This document shows, in pieces, positions 54,955-63,201 of a stretch of 64,000 bases of DNA (position 1 is its first letter; every line of letters starts with the position of its first letter). Source of the DNA: Guyparkeria sp016278265 (lineage in GTDB: Bacteria; Pseudomonadota; Gammaproteobacteria; Halothiobacillales; Halothiobacillaceae). Below the pieces are notes generated by a model. The model saw only the letters and a list, made by a program, of their open reading frames with translations. It made no database searches and was not told the DNA's origin. Where the stretch lies: assembly GCF_044582145.1 (NCBI RefSeq), contig NZ_JBDODO010000001.1. The stretch is one strand, 5' to 3'. Position numbers and translations under genes: made by a program.

Positions 54955-56229
54955 ATGCACATGCAGGTGTTCGAGCAGTGGGAATCCGAGATCCGCGCGT
55001 ACTGCCGCGCCGCGCCGACCGTGTTTCATTCTGCGAGTAACGCGCGTCAGACCGACGAGCAGGGGCGAAGTTATCTCGATTTCTATGCGGGCGCCGGGGT
55101 GCTGAACTTTGGGCACAACGACCCGAAGATGAAGGACGCGCTGATCGACTACATCCAGAATGACGGCGTCGCTCACAGCCTGGACATGTACACCACCGCC
55201 AAGCGGGCCTTTATCACCAAGTTCGTCGAGACGGTCTTGAAACCGCGCGACATGGACTACCGGCTGCAGTTCGTCGGCCCGACCGGCACCAACGCCGTTG
55301 AGGCGGCATTGAAGCTGGCCCGTCGCGTTACCGGCCGGCAACAGGTGGTCTCCTTCCACCATGCCTTCCACGGCATGACGCTGGGCGCGCTGGCCGCGAC
55401 CACCAATGCTCATTTCCGCAACGCCGCCGGCGTGCCGCTGGACAACGTCGTCCACCAGGCCTTCGGCTGCGAGACCCAGTGCCCCAACTGCACGCTGGGC
55501 TGCGGCATGCCCTCGCTCGAGCGCCTGCGAGACATCTATGCCGACCCGTCGACCGGCTATGCCCCGCCGGCGGCGTTCCTGGTGGAAACCGTTCAGGCCG
55601 AGGGCGGCGTGCGTGTCGCCTCCGAAGAATGGCTCAAGGGCATCCAGGACCTGGCACGCGAGACGGGTGCGCTGTTTATTGTCGACGATATCCAGATGGG
55701 TTCCGGGCGCACCGGGTCGTACTTCAGCTTCGACGAGATGGACCTCGACCCGGACATCATCACCCTGGCCAAGGGCCTCGGCGGCTTCGGCACGCCGATC
55801 GCGATGAACCTCAACAAGCCCGAGCACGACAAGCACTGGCTGCCGGGCGAGCACACCGGCACCTTCCGCGGGCAGGACCTGTCGTTCATCGCCGGCACCG
55901 TCGCGCTGGGCTACTTCGACGACCCGAAATTCATGCAGGAGACCCGCCGCAAGGGCGAGGTGATCAGAAAGCGCCTGGAGAAGATCGCAGACAAGTACCC
56001 GCGCTTCGCCGTGCGTGGCCGCGGCATGATGCAGGCGCTGGATTTCATCGACGGCGATCTCGCCAAGCGGGTGGCGCGCGAATGCTTCGATCGCGGCTTG
56101 CTGGCGGCGGTCTGCGGCTCGAAGGGGCAGGTGATCAAGTTGATCCCGCCGCTGACCATTCCCGATGACGACCTCGAGGAAGGGCTGAATCTCTTCGAAC
56201 AGGCCGTCGACGCCCAGGTAGAGGGCTGA
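54955..56229 (+). CDS. doeD: Diaminobutanoate transaminase (class III aminotransferase, DoeD)
   Basis: 424 residues, PLP enzyme. Class III features are GPTGTNAVEAALKLAR (cofactor phosphate), FHHAFHGMTLGALA, VDDIQMGSGRTG and TLAKGLGGFGTPIA with the PLP-binding lysine. In the ectoine pathway it turns 2,4-diaminobutanoate into aspartate semialdehyde. EctB catalyses the reverse and is similar, but there are no ectA or ectC genes here and the neighbours are degradative. The ATG at 54955 follows GGGGAG; the longer frame upstream is unlikely. Confidence 0.85.
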   Translation: MHMQVFEQWESEIRAYCRAAPTVFHSASNARQTDEQGRSYLDFYAGAGVLNFGHNDPKMKDALIDYIQNDGVAHSLDMYTTAKRAFITKFVETVLKPRDMDYRLQFVGPTGTNAVEAALKLARRVTGRQQVVSFHHAFHGMTLGALAATTNAHFRNAAGVPLDNVVHQAFGCETQCPNCTLGCGMPSLERLRDIYADPSTGYAPPAAFLVETVQAEGGVRVASEEWLKGIQDLARETGALFIVDDIQMGSGRTGSYFSFDEMDLDPDIITLAKGLGGFGTPIAMNLNKPEHDKHWLPGEHTGTFRGQDLSFIAGTVALGYFDDPKFMQETRRKGEVIRKRLEKIADKYPRFAVRGRGMMQALDFIDGDLAKRVARECFDRGLLAAVCGSKGQVIKLIPPLTIPDDDLEEGLNLFEQAVDAQVEG

Positions 56230-56232
56230 CCC

Positions 56233-57621
56233 ATGCGCCAACGCGACGACATGACCTTCCCGATGAAAGAGTACGAGCGCCGACTCGGCGAACTGCGCAC
56301 GCGCATGGCCGAACGGTTGCTCGACGCGGTGATCATCACCGACCCCGAGAACCTGATGTACCTCACCGACTACCAGACCACGGGGTACTCGTTCTTCCAG
56401 GCGCTGGTGGTACCGCTCGACGACAAACCGTTCATGATCACGCGGACGATGGAGGAATCCAACGTCCACGCGCGCACCTGGGTCGAGATCACCCGGCCCT
56501 ACCCGGATACCGGTGACGCCATCCAGATGCTGGTCTCCTCGTTGAAGGAGTTCGGCCTGGCGAACAAGCACATCGGCTACGAGCGCAACAGCTACTTCTT
56601 CCCCGCCTACCAGCAGGACGCGCTGCACACCACGTTGACCGGCGCGCACCTGCTCGACTGCTTCGGCATCGTCGAGTGTGGCCGGCGCACCAAGTCGAAG
56701 CACGAGATCGACATCATGCGCCGGGCGGCCGTCGCCACCGAGGCCGGCATGAAGGCGGGGCTCGAGGCCTGCATGGCCGGGGTGACCGAGAACGAGATCG
56801 GCGCCGAGGTCTGCGCGGCGATGTTCCGTGCCGGCGGCGAGCCGCCCGCCGTGCTGCCCTACGTCACCTCCGGGCCGCGCACCATGATCGGCCACGCCAC
56901 CTGGGAAGGACGCGTGGTCAAGCCCGGCGAGCACGTCTTCCTGGAAGTGGCCGGCTGCTATCGCCGCTACCACACCGCCATGATGCGCACCGCCGTGCTG
57001 GGCGAGCCCACCGATTTGATGTGGAAGGCCCAGGAGCGCATGAAAGAGGCCCTCGAACGGGTCAAGGCCCTGATCCGCCCGGGCGTGACCGTCTCGGATG
57101 CCGACAACCTGGTCCGCTCGATCATGACCGTCGACGATGCCCACGGGAAGCTGATCACCCGCTCGGGTTATTCCATCGGTATCGCCTTCCCGCCCAGCTG
57201 GGACGAGGGCTACATCCTCAGCCTGATGCAAGGCGACAAGACCGTGCTGCGCGAGGGCATGACCTTCCACATCATCCCCTGGGCCTGGGGCGTGGACGGT
57301 GACAAGACCTGCGGCATCTCCGACACCATCTACATCACCAAGGACGGCTGCGAGTCCTTCTTCACGCTCGAGCAGGATTTCACCGTCAAGCGCGAGGAGG
57401 CCAAGCGCGAGATCCAGGAAGAGCAGCCGATGATCGAACAGCTCGCCGTCGCCCACGCCAAGGACGAGAAGAAGTCCAAGGCAAAGCCCCACGGCAAGCC
57501 GGACTACAAGAAACCTGAGAAGAAGGTCGAGAAGAAATCCGAGACCAAGGCCCAGAAGAAAACGGACAAGAAGGTCCAGAAGCAATCCCAGAAGAAACCC
57601 AAGGAGTCGCGCGCCTCATGA
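56233..57621 (+). CDS. doeA: Ectoine hydrolase (M24 family, DoeA) with lysine-rich tail
   Basis: 462 residues. The pita-bread M24 fold spans residues about 1-400 (LMYLTDYQTTGYSFFQALVV at the N-terminal domain; YVTSGPRTMIGHATWEGR and SGYSIGIAFPPSWDEGY in the C-terminal domain), closely matching ectoine hydrolases, which open the ectoine ring to N-acetyl-diaminobutanoates. The usual protein has about 400 residues; here about 55 extra ones form a Lys/Glu/Gln-rich tail (KKVEKKSETKAQKKT). It begins 3 nt after the doeD stop and its stop overlaps doeC. Confidence 0.88.
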   Translation: MRQRDDMTFPMKEYERRLGELRTRMAERLLDAVIITDPENLMYLTDYQTTGYSFFQALVVPLDDKPFMITRTMEESNVHARTWVEITRPYPDTGDAIQMLVSSLKEFGLANKHIGYERNSYFFPAYQQDALHTTLTGAHLLDCFGIVECGRRTKSKHEIDIMRRAAVATEAGMKAGLEACMAGVTENEIGAEVCAAMFRAGGEPPAVLPYVTSGPRTMIGHATWEGRVVKPGEHVFLEVAGCYRRYHTAMMRTAVLGEPTDLMWKAQERMKEALERVKALIRPGVTVSDADNLVRSIMTVDDAHGKLITRSGYSIGIAFPPSWDEGYILSLMQGDKTVLREGMTFHIIPWAWGVDGDKTCGISDTIYITKDGCESFFTLEQDFTVKREEAKREIQEEQPMIEQLAVAHAKDEKKSKAKPHGKPDYKKPEKKVEKKSETKAQKKTDKKVQKQSQKKPKESRAS

Positions 57622-58994
57622 GCCAGACCGTCATCAACCCGACCACGGGTAAGACACTGCACGAATTCCCGGTGATGGACCCGGCCCAGCGCGACGCCAT
57701 CCTCGAGCGCAGCGAGGTGGCCTACCGCGACTGGCGCAAGACCAGCTTTGCCGAGCGGGCCGCCCTGTTGCGCCGGGTGGCCGAGGTGATGCGCGAGGAT
57801 CGCGAGCGCCTGGCCCTCTTGATGACCGACGAGATGGGCAAGCCCATCCGCGAGGCGCGCGGCGAGGTCGACAAGGCCGCCTGGTGCGCCGAGCACTACG
57901 CCGATCATGCCGAGGACTATCTCGCCAGCGAGATGCTCGGTTCGGACGCCACGGTCAGCTACGTGCAGTACCTGCCGATCGGCACCGTGCTGGGCATCCT
58001 GCCGTGGAACGCGCCGTTCTGGCTCGCCTTCCGCTTCGCCGCGCCGGCCCTGATGGCCGGCAACACCTGCGTGATGAAGCACGACGCCCACGTGCCGGCC
58101 TGCGCGGCGGGCATCATGGAGTCCTTCGAGAAGGCCGGCGTCCCGCAGGGCGTGTTCCAGAACCTGCCGCTGAAGACCGAGGACATCCAGGGCGCGATCG
58201 AGACCGAGTGCGTCCGCGCCATCTCCTTCACCGGCTCCGATCGCGCCGGCGCGATCGTCGCGGCCACCGCCGCCCGGCAGATCAAGCCGGCGGTGCTGGA
58301 ACTGGGCGGCTCGGACCCGGTGATCGTGCTGGCGGACGCCGATCTGGAGGCCGCCGCCGACACGGTGGTGCTCTCGCGGATCATCAACGCCGGGCAGTCC
58401 TGCATCGCCGCCAAGCGCATCATCATCGAGGAGTCCATCTACGAGCGCTTCCTCGACATGATGAAGACTCGTCTGGAAAAGCTGACGATGGGCGACCCGC
58501 GCGAGGAGTCCACCGACGTCGGCCCCATCGCCCGCGACGACCTGCGCGACGGGCTGCATCGGCAGGTGCAGGCGAGCATCGAGGCCGGTGCACGCTGCCT
58601 GGTGGGCGGCGAGATGCCCGATGGCGACGGCTTCTTCTATCCGGTCACTTTCTTGGCCGATGTTGACGACTCGATGGTCGCCTTCTGCGAGGAAACCTTC
58701 GGCCCGATCGCCGTCGCCATGTCCGCGCGCGATGCCGACCACGCCCTCGAGATCGCCAACAGCACCCAGTACGGCCTGGGCGCGGCCGTCTGGACCGGCG
58801 ACACCGCCAAGGCCATCAACATGGCCCGCGACATCGAGACCGGCCAGGTCGCCATCAACGGCATCGTCAAGACCGACCCGCGCCTGCCCAGCGGCGGCGT
58901 CAAGCGCTCCGGCTACGGCCGCGAGCTCGGGCCGCATGGCATCAAGATGTTCGTCAATGCCCAGCAGGTCTGGGTGGGGCCGAAGGTCGGTTAG
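57618..58994 (+). CDS. doeC: Aspartate-semialdehyde dehydrogenase (ALDH family, DoeC)
   Basis: 458 residues, NAD(P)-dependent aldehyde dehydrogenase. The catalytic glutamate is in LELGGSDPVIV and the nucleophile cysteine in NAGQSCIAAKR; the SFTGSDRAG loop binds cofactor. Within the operon it oxidises aspartate semialdehyde to aspartate, the last step of ectoine breakdown. Related succinate-semialdehyde dehydrogenases share these motifs, so the substrate comes from context. The ATG overlaps the doeA stop by 4 nt. Confidence 0.85.
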   Translation: MSQTVINPTTGKTLHEFPVMDPAQRDAILERSEVAYRDWRKTSFAERAALLRRVAEVMREDRERLALLMTDEMGKPIREARGEVDKAAWCAEHYADHAEDYLASEMLGSDATVSYVQYLPIGTVLGILPWNAPFWLAFRFAAPALMAGNTCVMKHDAHVPACAAGIMESFEKAGVPQGVFQNLPLKTEDIQGAIETECVRAISFTGSDRAGAIVAATAARQIKPAVLELGGSDPVIVLADADLEAAADTVVLSRIINAGQSCIAAKRIIIEESIYERFLDMMKTRLEKLTMGDPREESTDVGPIARDDLRDGLHRQVQASIEAGARCLVGGEMPDGDGFFYPVTFLADVDDSMVAFCEETFGPIAVAMSARDADHALEIANSTQYGLGAAVWTGDTAKAINMARDIETGQVAINGIVKTDPRLPSGGVKRSGYGRELGPHGIKMFVNAQQVWVGPKVG

Positions 58995-59027
58995 CGGTAA
59001 GTCGACAGCCGGGAGCTCGAAGAGAGA

Positions 59028-59075
59028 GGCCAGCGTGCCGAGCGGGATGATCCCGCCGGGCGCTGGCCTTTTGTT
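59028..59075 (+). terminator. Rho-independent terminator after the ectoine operon
   Basis: GGCCAGCG (59028-59035) pairs with CGCTGGCC (59061-59068), with an inner GCGGGATGATCCCGC hairpin, followed by TTTTGTTTG. Confidence 0.85.
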
Positions 59076-59181
59076 TGTGTGCTCGATCAAGCCGGGTGGG
59101 CATGACGCCGCGTAAACATGCGACCATGCGAATCAAGGGCGCAATGCCCCACAGGGAATAATCACTGACCAAGGAGGTGTC

Positions 59182-59661
59182 ATGTCACCGCAAGCGAAAC
59201 TCATTGCCGGCCTCGGCCTGCTGCTCGGGCTGAGCGGCTGCTCCATCACTCAGAACGTCCAGCCGGTCGCCGACAACGACATCGAACGCCTCTGCGTCGA
59301 ACACAACCCGGATGTGCTGATGGACGGCTTCGAGCCGGCCGTCTGCGAACTGATCGAGGAACAGGGGCTGTATACCGAGGTGTACAAAGGCGAGCGGCCG
59401 GTCGGCTGCTCCCACTACCTCGAGTACACCGCCAACTGGCGCTGGGACATGGCCATGTATCTCTCTTATGCCGATCTCAAGGTGTTTGGCCAGGATGGGC
59501 TTGAGGGGCGGGCCACCTACGACGCTAGGAATGGCGGTGGGCGCATGGACAAGTTTGGGCCGACTCGGGGCAAGATTGAGCCGTTGATTGAGGCGTTGCT
59601 TTCTGGTGCTGCAGTGGCGAACCCACGCTTATCGATGGAAAATTCTTTGAGCCCTAATTAA
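59182..59661 (+). CDS. Sbal_3080-type lipoprotein
   Basis: 159 residues. Lipoprotein signal with lipobox LSGC at about residues 17-20 (LGLLLGLSGCSIT). The mature part has EYTANWRWDMAMYLSYADLK, DARNGGGRMDKFGP and TRGKIEPLIEALL, hallmarks of a small family of gammaproteobacterial lipoproteins of unknown role. The usual protein ends near the EALL region; the last 20 residues run into AT-rich DNA at the edge of the next segment, so the C-terminus may have been changed by that insertion. AGGAGG precedes the ATG. Confidence 0.8.
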   Translation: MSPQAKLIAGLGLLLGLSGCSITQNVQPVADNDIERLCVEHNPDVLMDGFEPAVCELIEEQGLYTEVYKGERPVGCSHYLEYTANWRWDMAMYLSYADLKVFGQDGLEGRATYDARNGGGRMDKFGPTRGKIEPLIEALLSGAAVANPRLSMENSLSPN

Positions 59662-59683
59662 CCAGTGGCTGGTTTGGATCTTT

Positions 59684-60505
59684 ATGTCTATTCCTTTGTC
59701 GGTGCTTTTAAATATACAAAACCCAGATCGTTTCAAGGTGCATCTTGCTTCTTGGAATGGTGATTCCCATCCGTTAGATGTCTTTGTCAGAGATCGTGAG
59801 GAATGGCATTTTTGGAATTCGTGGCGCTCTGGGAAAGATGAATTTAATCGAAGATATATATTATCGCTAATAGATTTTTATCCGGAGCCCGGAGTTTGGT
59901 TGTTTGGCGGGATTTATGAGGTTGTCGGTAGAAAGGGTCATAACTTTTCCCACAGTTATTCGGTTGTTCCTGTTGATCAGGGAGTGGATTTAATTGGAAG
60001 GTTGAAAATTTATTTTCGGCGGCCTGGGCGCATCAGGGCAATCAAGCTTGATAGGTACTATGAAGGAATGCATGTTTCTGAGCTCCTTAAGGAGGTTTAT
60101 TCGGGAGCCCGTTTCCCAGGATATGAAAATATTAGCCACGACTTCCGGACGCTAGAGACAGTGTTTAGTGCGCATAGGCCGGATTGGAAGTCGGCTCTTG
60201 AGAGCGTCAAGGGTGTTTACGTTATCTATGACAAGTCTAGTGGAAAAAAATATGTGGGGTCTGCTTACGGAGATACGGGTATCTGGAGCAGGTGGTCGTC
60301 ATACATCAATAGTGGTCATGGGGGAAATGATGAGCTTGTGAGTGTGATAAGAGACCGTGGTATTGAGTACGCTCGAGAAAATTTCCGGATTACTTTGCTT
60401 GAGTACCGTCCGGCTCGGACTGATGACAGGGTGATCATTGAGCGAGAAAGTTTCTGGAAAGAAGCCTTGTTTTCAAGGGGGCGCTGGGGCCTTAATAAGA
60501 ACTAA
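59684..60505 (+). CDS. GIY-YIG nuclease-domain protein, AT-rich and likely acquired
   Basis: 273 residues. The C-terminal third holds a GIY-YIG nuclease core: GVYVIYDKSSGKKYVGSAYG, the catalytic Arg in GIWSRWSSY and Glu in IERESFWKEALF, ending with GRWGLNKN. The N-terminal 170 residues form an unassigned domain (PLDVFVRDREEWHFWNSWRS). Its AT-rich coding contrasts sharply with both neighbours, and it lies next to a type I restriction-modification locus. Stand-alone proteins of this layout occur in defence islands; a role in DNA restriction is inference. Confidence 0.8.
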   Translation: MSIPLSVLLNIQNPDRFKVHLASWNGDSHPLDVFVRDREEWHFWNSWRSGKDEFNRRYILSLIDFYPEPGVWLFGGIYEVVGRKGHNFSHSYSVVPVDQGVDLIGRLKIYFRRPGRIRAIKLDRYYEGMHVSELLKEVYSGARFPGYENISHDFRTLETVFSAHRPDWKSALESVKGVYVIYDKSSGKKYVGSAYGDTGIWSRWSSYINSGHGGNDELVSVIRDRGIEYARENFRITLLEYRPARTDDRVIIERESFWKEALFSRGRWGLNKN

Positions 60506-60534
60506 GTTAAGGGACTTTTTCGATTAACTGCCTC

Positions 60535-60700
60535 AAAGGGAAGCGCTTCCCCTCACCTTGGCCCTGTGGCCTTCCTCCCGTCCGGCGGGGCAGCAGTCGG
60601 GCCCTGTTCGACGCGACGTCCTCTCGCTCGATCCTTGGGGCGGCGTCCACGCCCCCCCCCGGGCCGCTCGGCAAGGCGCGAAGGGCTTTATCCGCCTGAC
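60535..60700 (+). repeat. Dispersed intergenic repeat, copy 2
   Basis: Contains CACCTTGGCCCTGTGGCC, then TTCGACGCGACGTCCTCTCGC and GGCGTCCACGCC in the same order as the copy at 18865-19135. The rest of the 342-bp gap (60506-60847) holds no gene. Confidence 0.6.
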
Positions 60701-60847
60701 GACGGGGTGTTTTTATCGGGGGCAGGTTGGTGTCGGCGGGCGAGGTTGTGCCAGTCACCGTGTTCTTTCCAAGCCGTGGTTCACGGTCGCGCGCGGAATT
60801 CTGCCACTCAACTATCAATTGATATCAAATTGATACGTGAGTCAGGC

Positions 60848-62290
60848 TCAGTCCCGGTCCTCTGCCAGCTCGGCGCTGACACTTCGGAACTGCTCCAGCG
60901 CCGCTTCCAGGTTCTCGACGATTTCAGTGGCCAGGACGTCCGGGGCGGGGAGGCTGTCGATGTCTTCCAGGCTGTCGTCCTTGAGCCAGAAGATGTCCAG
61001 GTTGAGCTTGTCGCGCTGGGCCAGTTCCTCGTAGGTAAAGCGACGGAAGCGTTCGGTTTCCTTGCGCTCGTGGTAGCAATGGACGAAGTCGTTGAGGTCG
61101 CTGTCGGTCAGCTTCTTGGTCTTGAGCGTCTTGTGGACGTTGGTGCGGTAGTCGTAGACCCACAGCTCTTTTGTCTGCACATCCCGGGAGGCGGGGCGCT
61201 TGTCGAAGAACAGCACGTTCGCCTTCACGCCGGGGCTGTACCAGATGCCGGTGGGCAGGCGCAGCAGGGTATGGAAGTTGAAGCCTTCCAGCAGGCGCTT
61301 GCGGATGCCCTCGCCGGCGCGACCGGCCTCAAACAGCACGTTGTCCGGCAGCACCACGCCGGCCCGGCCGTAGGTGTCCAGGCTGGTCATAATGTGCTGC
61401 AGGAAGTTGAACTGCTTGTTCGAGGTGGTGAACTTGAAGTCCTCGCGCTCGTAATTCTCCCGCTCGGTGCTGACCGAGCCGTCCTCGCCCACCACCTTGT
61501 AGCTGGACTTCTTGCCGAAGGGCGGATTGGTCAGCACCACGTCGAATCGATCACCGGTATCCCCGGCCAGGGCATCGCGCTGGACCACCGGGCTGCCGCC
61601 ATTGCCGATGCCGTGCAGGTAGAGGTTCATGGCGCACAGGCGCACCACCTCGTCGACGATGTCCACGCCGGTGAAGGCCGAATGACGCAGGCCGCGCAGC
61701 TTCTCGCGGTCCTGGCTCTGCGTCTTCATGTGCTCGAAGGCCGCCAGCAAAAACCCGCCGGTGCCGCAGGCCGGATCGCAGACGGTCTCGCCGATCTTCG
61801 GCTCGACACAGCGGACGATGGCCTCGATCACCGGCCGCGGGGTGAAGTACTGCCCGGCGCCGGACTTTACCTCCGAGGCGTTGCGCTCCAGCAGCCCCTC
61901 GTAGATCTCGCCCTTCACATCCACCTGCAGCCCGATCCACGGCCCTTCCTTGTCGATCAGGCCGACCACGCGCTTGAGCTTGGCCGGATCGGAAAGCTTG
62001 TTCTGCGACTTGCGAAAGATGGTGCCGATCAGCCCCGGCTCGCGCGCCAGCGCCTCCAGCGTGTGGCGATACTGCAGCTCCAGCTCGTCGCCGTCCTTGT
62101 TGGCCAATTGTGCCCAGTTCCAGGCCGGCGGAATGGCCGAGGTCTCGCCCAGCAGCTCCTCGCGTTCCTGGTCCATCTTGAGGAACAGCAGGTAGGTGAT
62201 CTGCTCGATGTAGTCGCCGGAGGAAATGCCCTGGTCGCGCAGGACATGGGCGTAGTTCCAGACCTTGGAGACCAGTTGCTCGTTGCTCAT
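60848..62290 (-). CDS. hsdM: Type I restriction-modification N6-adenine methyltransferase subunit
   Basis: 480 residues. The N-terminal helical HsdM domain (WNYAHVLRDQGISSGDYIEQ) is followed by a SAM-dependent methylase with motif I DPACGTGGFL and the catalytic NPPF (VLTNPPFGKK). It methylates adenine with HsdS. The start overlaps the upstream nuclease gene stop by 1 nt (TGATG), so the two are coupled. hsdR is not in the window and may lie beyond the right edge. Confidence 0.95.
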   Translation of the reverse strand: MSNEQLVSKVWNYAHVLRDQGISSGDYIEQITYLLFLKMDQEREELLGETSAIPPAWNWAQLANKDGDELELQYRHTLEALAREPGLIGTIFRKSQNKLSDPAKLKRVVGLIDKEGPWIGLQVDVKGEIYEGLLERNASEVKSGAGQYFTPRPVIEAIVRCVEPKIGETVCDPACGTGGFLLAAFEHMKTQSQDREKLRGLRHSAFTGVDIVDEVVRLCAMNLYLHGIGNGGSPVVQRDALAGDTGDRFDVVLTNPPFGKKSSYKVVGEDGSVSTERENYEREDFKFTTSNKQFNFLQHIMTSLDTYGRAGVVLPDNVLFEAGRAGEGIRKRLLEGFNFHTLLRLPTGIWYSPGVKANVLFFDKRPASRDVQTKELWVYDYRTNVHKTLKTKKLTDSDLNDFVHCYHERKETERFRRFTYEELAQRDKLNLDIFWLKDDSLEDIDSLPAPDVLATEIVENLEAALEQFRSVSAELAEDRD

Positions 62291-63201
62291 CAGGAGGCCT
62301 CGTAGGATTGTTCGATCAGCGCTTTCGCGCGCTCGAGGTCGTCGTGGGATGTCAGGGTCACTTCCAGGTCGCCGGTGCCGAAATGCCCGACGTGGCGTAC
62401 ATCGCGGGTGAACCCCTCTTCCAGTTCCAGCGTGTCGGGGTCGAGCTTCAGGTACAGCCGCACCAGGTTGAGCGTGGTCTTGATCTCCACGCAGGCGAAG
62501 TTCTTGATCCGGCGGAAGGCCAAGTAGAACCGCAGTGTCTTCTTGGTGACATCATCCCCCAGCCCCATCAGGAAATGCTCCACATCGGCATAGAGATTGG
62601 TCAGTTCGCCGTCGGCGTCGGCCATCATCTCCGAGACGGTCTTGTACTTGTGCGGCTTGCTGTTGCCGGCGGCGTCAACCGCCCCGCCGGATGACGTGTT
62701 CGCCGAGACCGCCGTCAGCAGCTCCAGCAACAGCAGGTCGCCGGCAAAGCGGCGGTAGCGGATCAGCTCGATGTTCCGACTCATTTGCTTGACGGCGTGG
62801 ATGTCGTACTTGGTGAAATCCGCGGCAATGCAGATCAGGCGCGGCGCGCTCCATTCCACCTGGTCGGCTGTGGCCTTGTCGTAGCGATCCCGCACCAGCA
62901 ACTCGAAGTCGCCGCGATGATCCATCAGCCAGTCCAGGTAGAACAGCCCCTGGTTGATCACGTTTTCCGAGCGGTCGCGCTTGTACTCGATGATCACCGG
63001 CGAGCCGTTCTCGTCCAGCCCCAGCGTATCCATGCGTCCGCCGTGGGTGGTGGCGTACTCGGAGGCCAGAAAGCGCACGCCCAGCAGGGTCTCGAGGTTC
63101 TGCTCGAACTGCGTCTGCAGGCCGCGTTCCAGTGGCGTGGGGGTGTTGTCCAACTCGGTCAGCGTCTTGCCGGTGGACTGAAACAGCTTGAGGTCACTCA
63201 T
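62290..63201 (-). CDS. PD-(D/E)XK nuclease with DUF5655-like C-terminal domain
   Basis: 303 residues. The N-terminal domain has GGRMDTLGLDENGSPVIIEYK: Asp, then E-x-K after the strand, the NucS/EndoMS-like PD-(D/E)XK signature. The C-terminal domain (about 190-303; DVEHFLMGLGDDVTKKTLRF...FACVEIK) fits DUF5655. Such proteins often sit inside type I restriction loci without a known role. It overlaps hsdS by 4 nt and hsdM by 1 nt, so it is made in step with them. Confidence 0.85.
   Translation of the reverse strand: MSDLKLFQSTGKTLTELDNTPTPLERGLQTQFEQNLETLLGVRFLASEYATTHGGRMDTLGLDENGSPVIIEYKRDRSENVINQGLFYLDWLMDHRGDFELLVRDRYDKATADQVEWSAPRLICIAADFTKYDIHAVKQMSRNIELIRYRRFAGDLLLLELLTAVSANTSSGGAVDAAGNSKPHKYKTVSEMMADADGELTNLYADVEHFLMGLGDDVTKKTLRFYLAFRRIKNFACVEIKTTLNLVRLYLKLDPDTLELEEGFTRDVRHVGHFGTGDLEVTLTSHDDLERAKALIEQSYEAS

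Noticed and set aside
54955..56229. EctB of ectoine synthesis
   Set aside because: No ectA or ectC nearby; neighbours are ectoine hydrolase, deacetylase and aldehyde dehydrogenase, so DoeD is the better call.
54952..57585. Very long antisense frame over the ectoine operon
   Set aside because: It mirrors the codon bias of GC-rich doeD and doeA; the sense genes have full family motifs.
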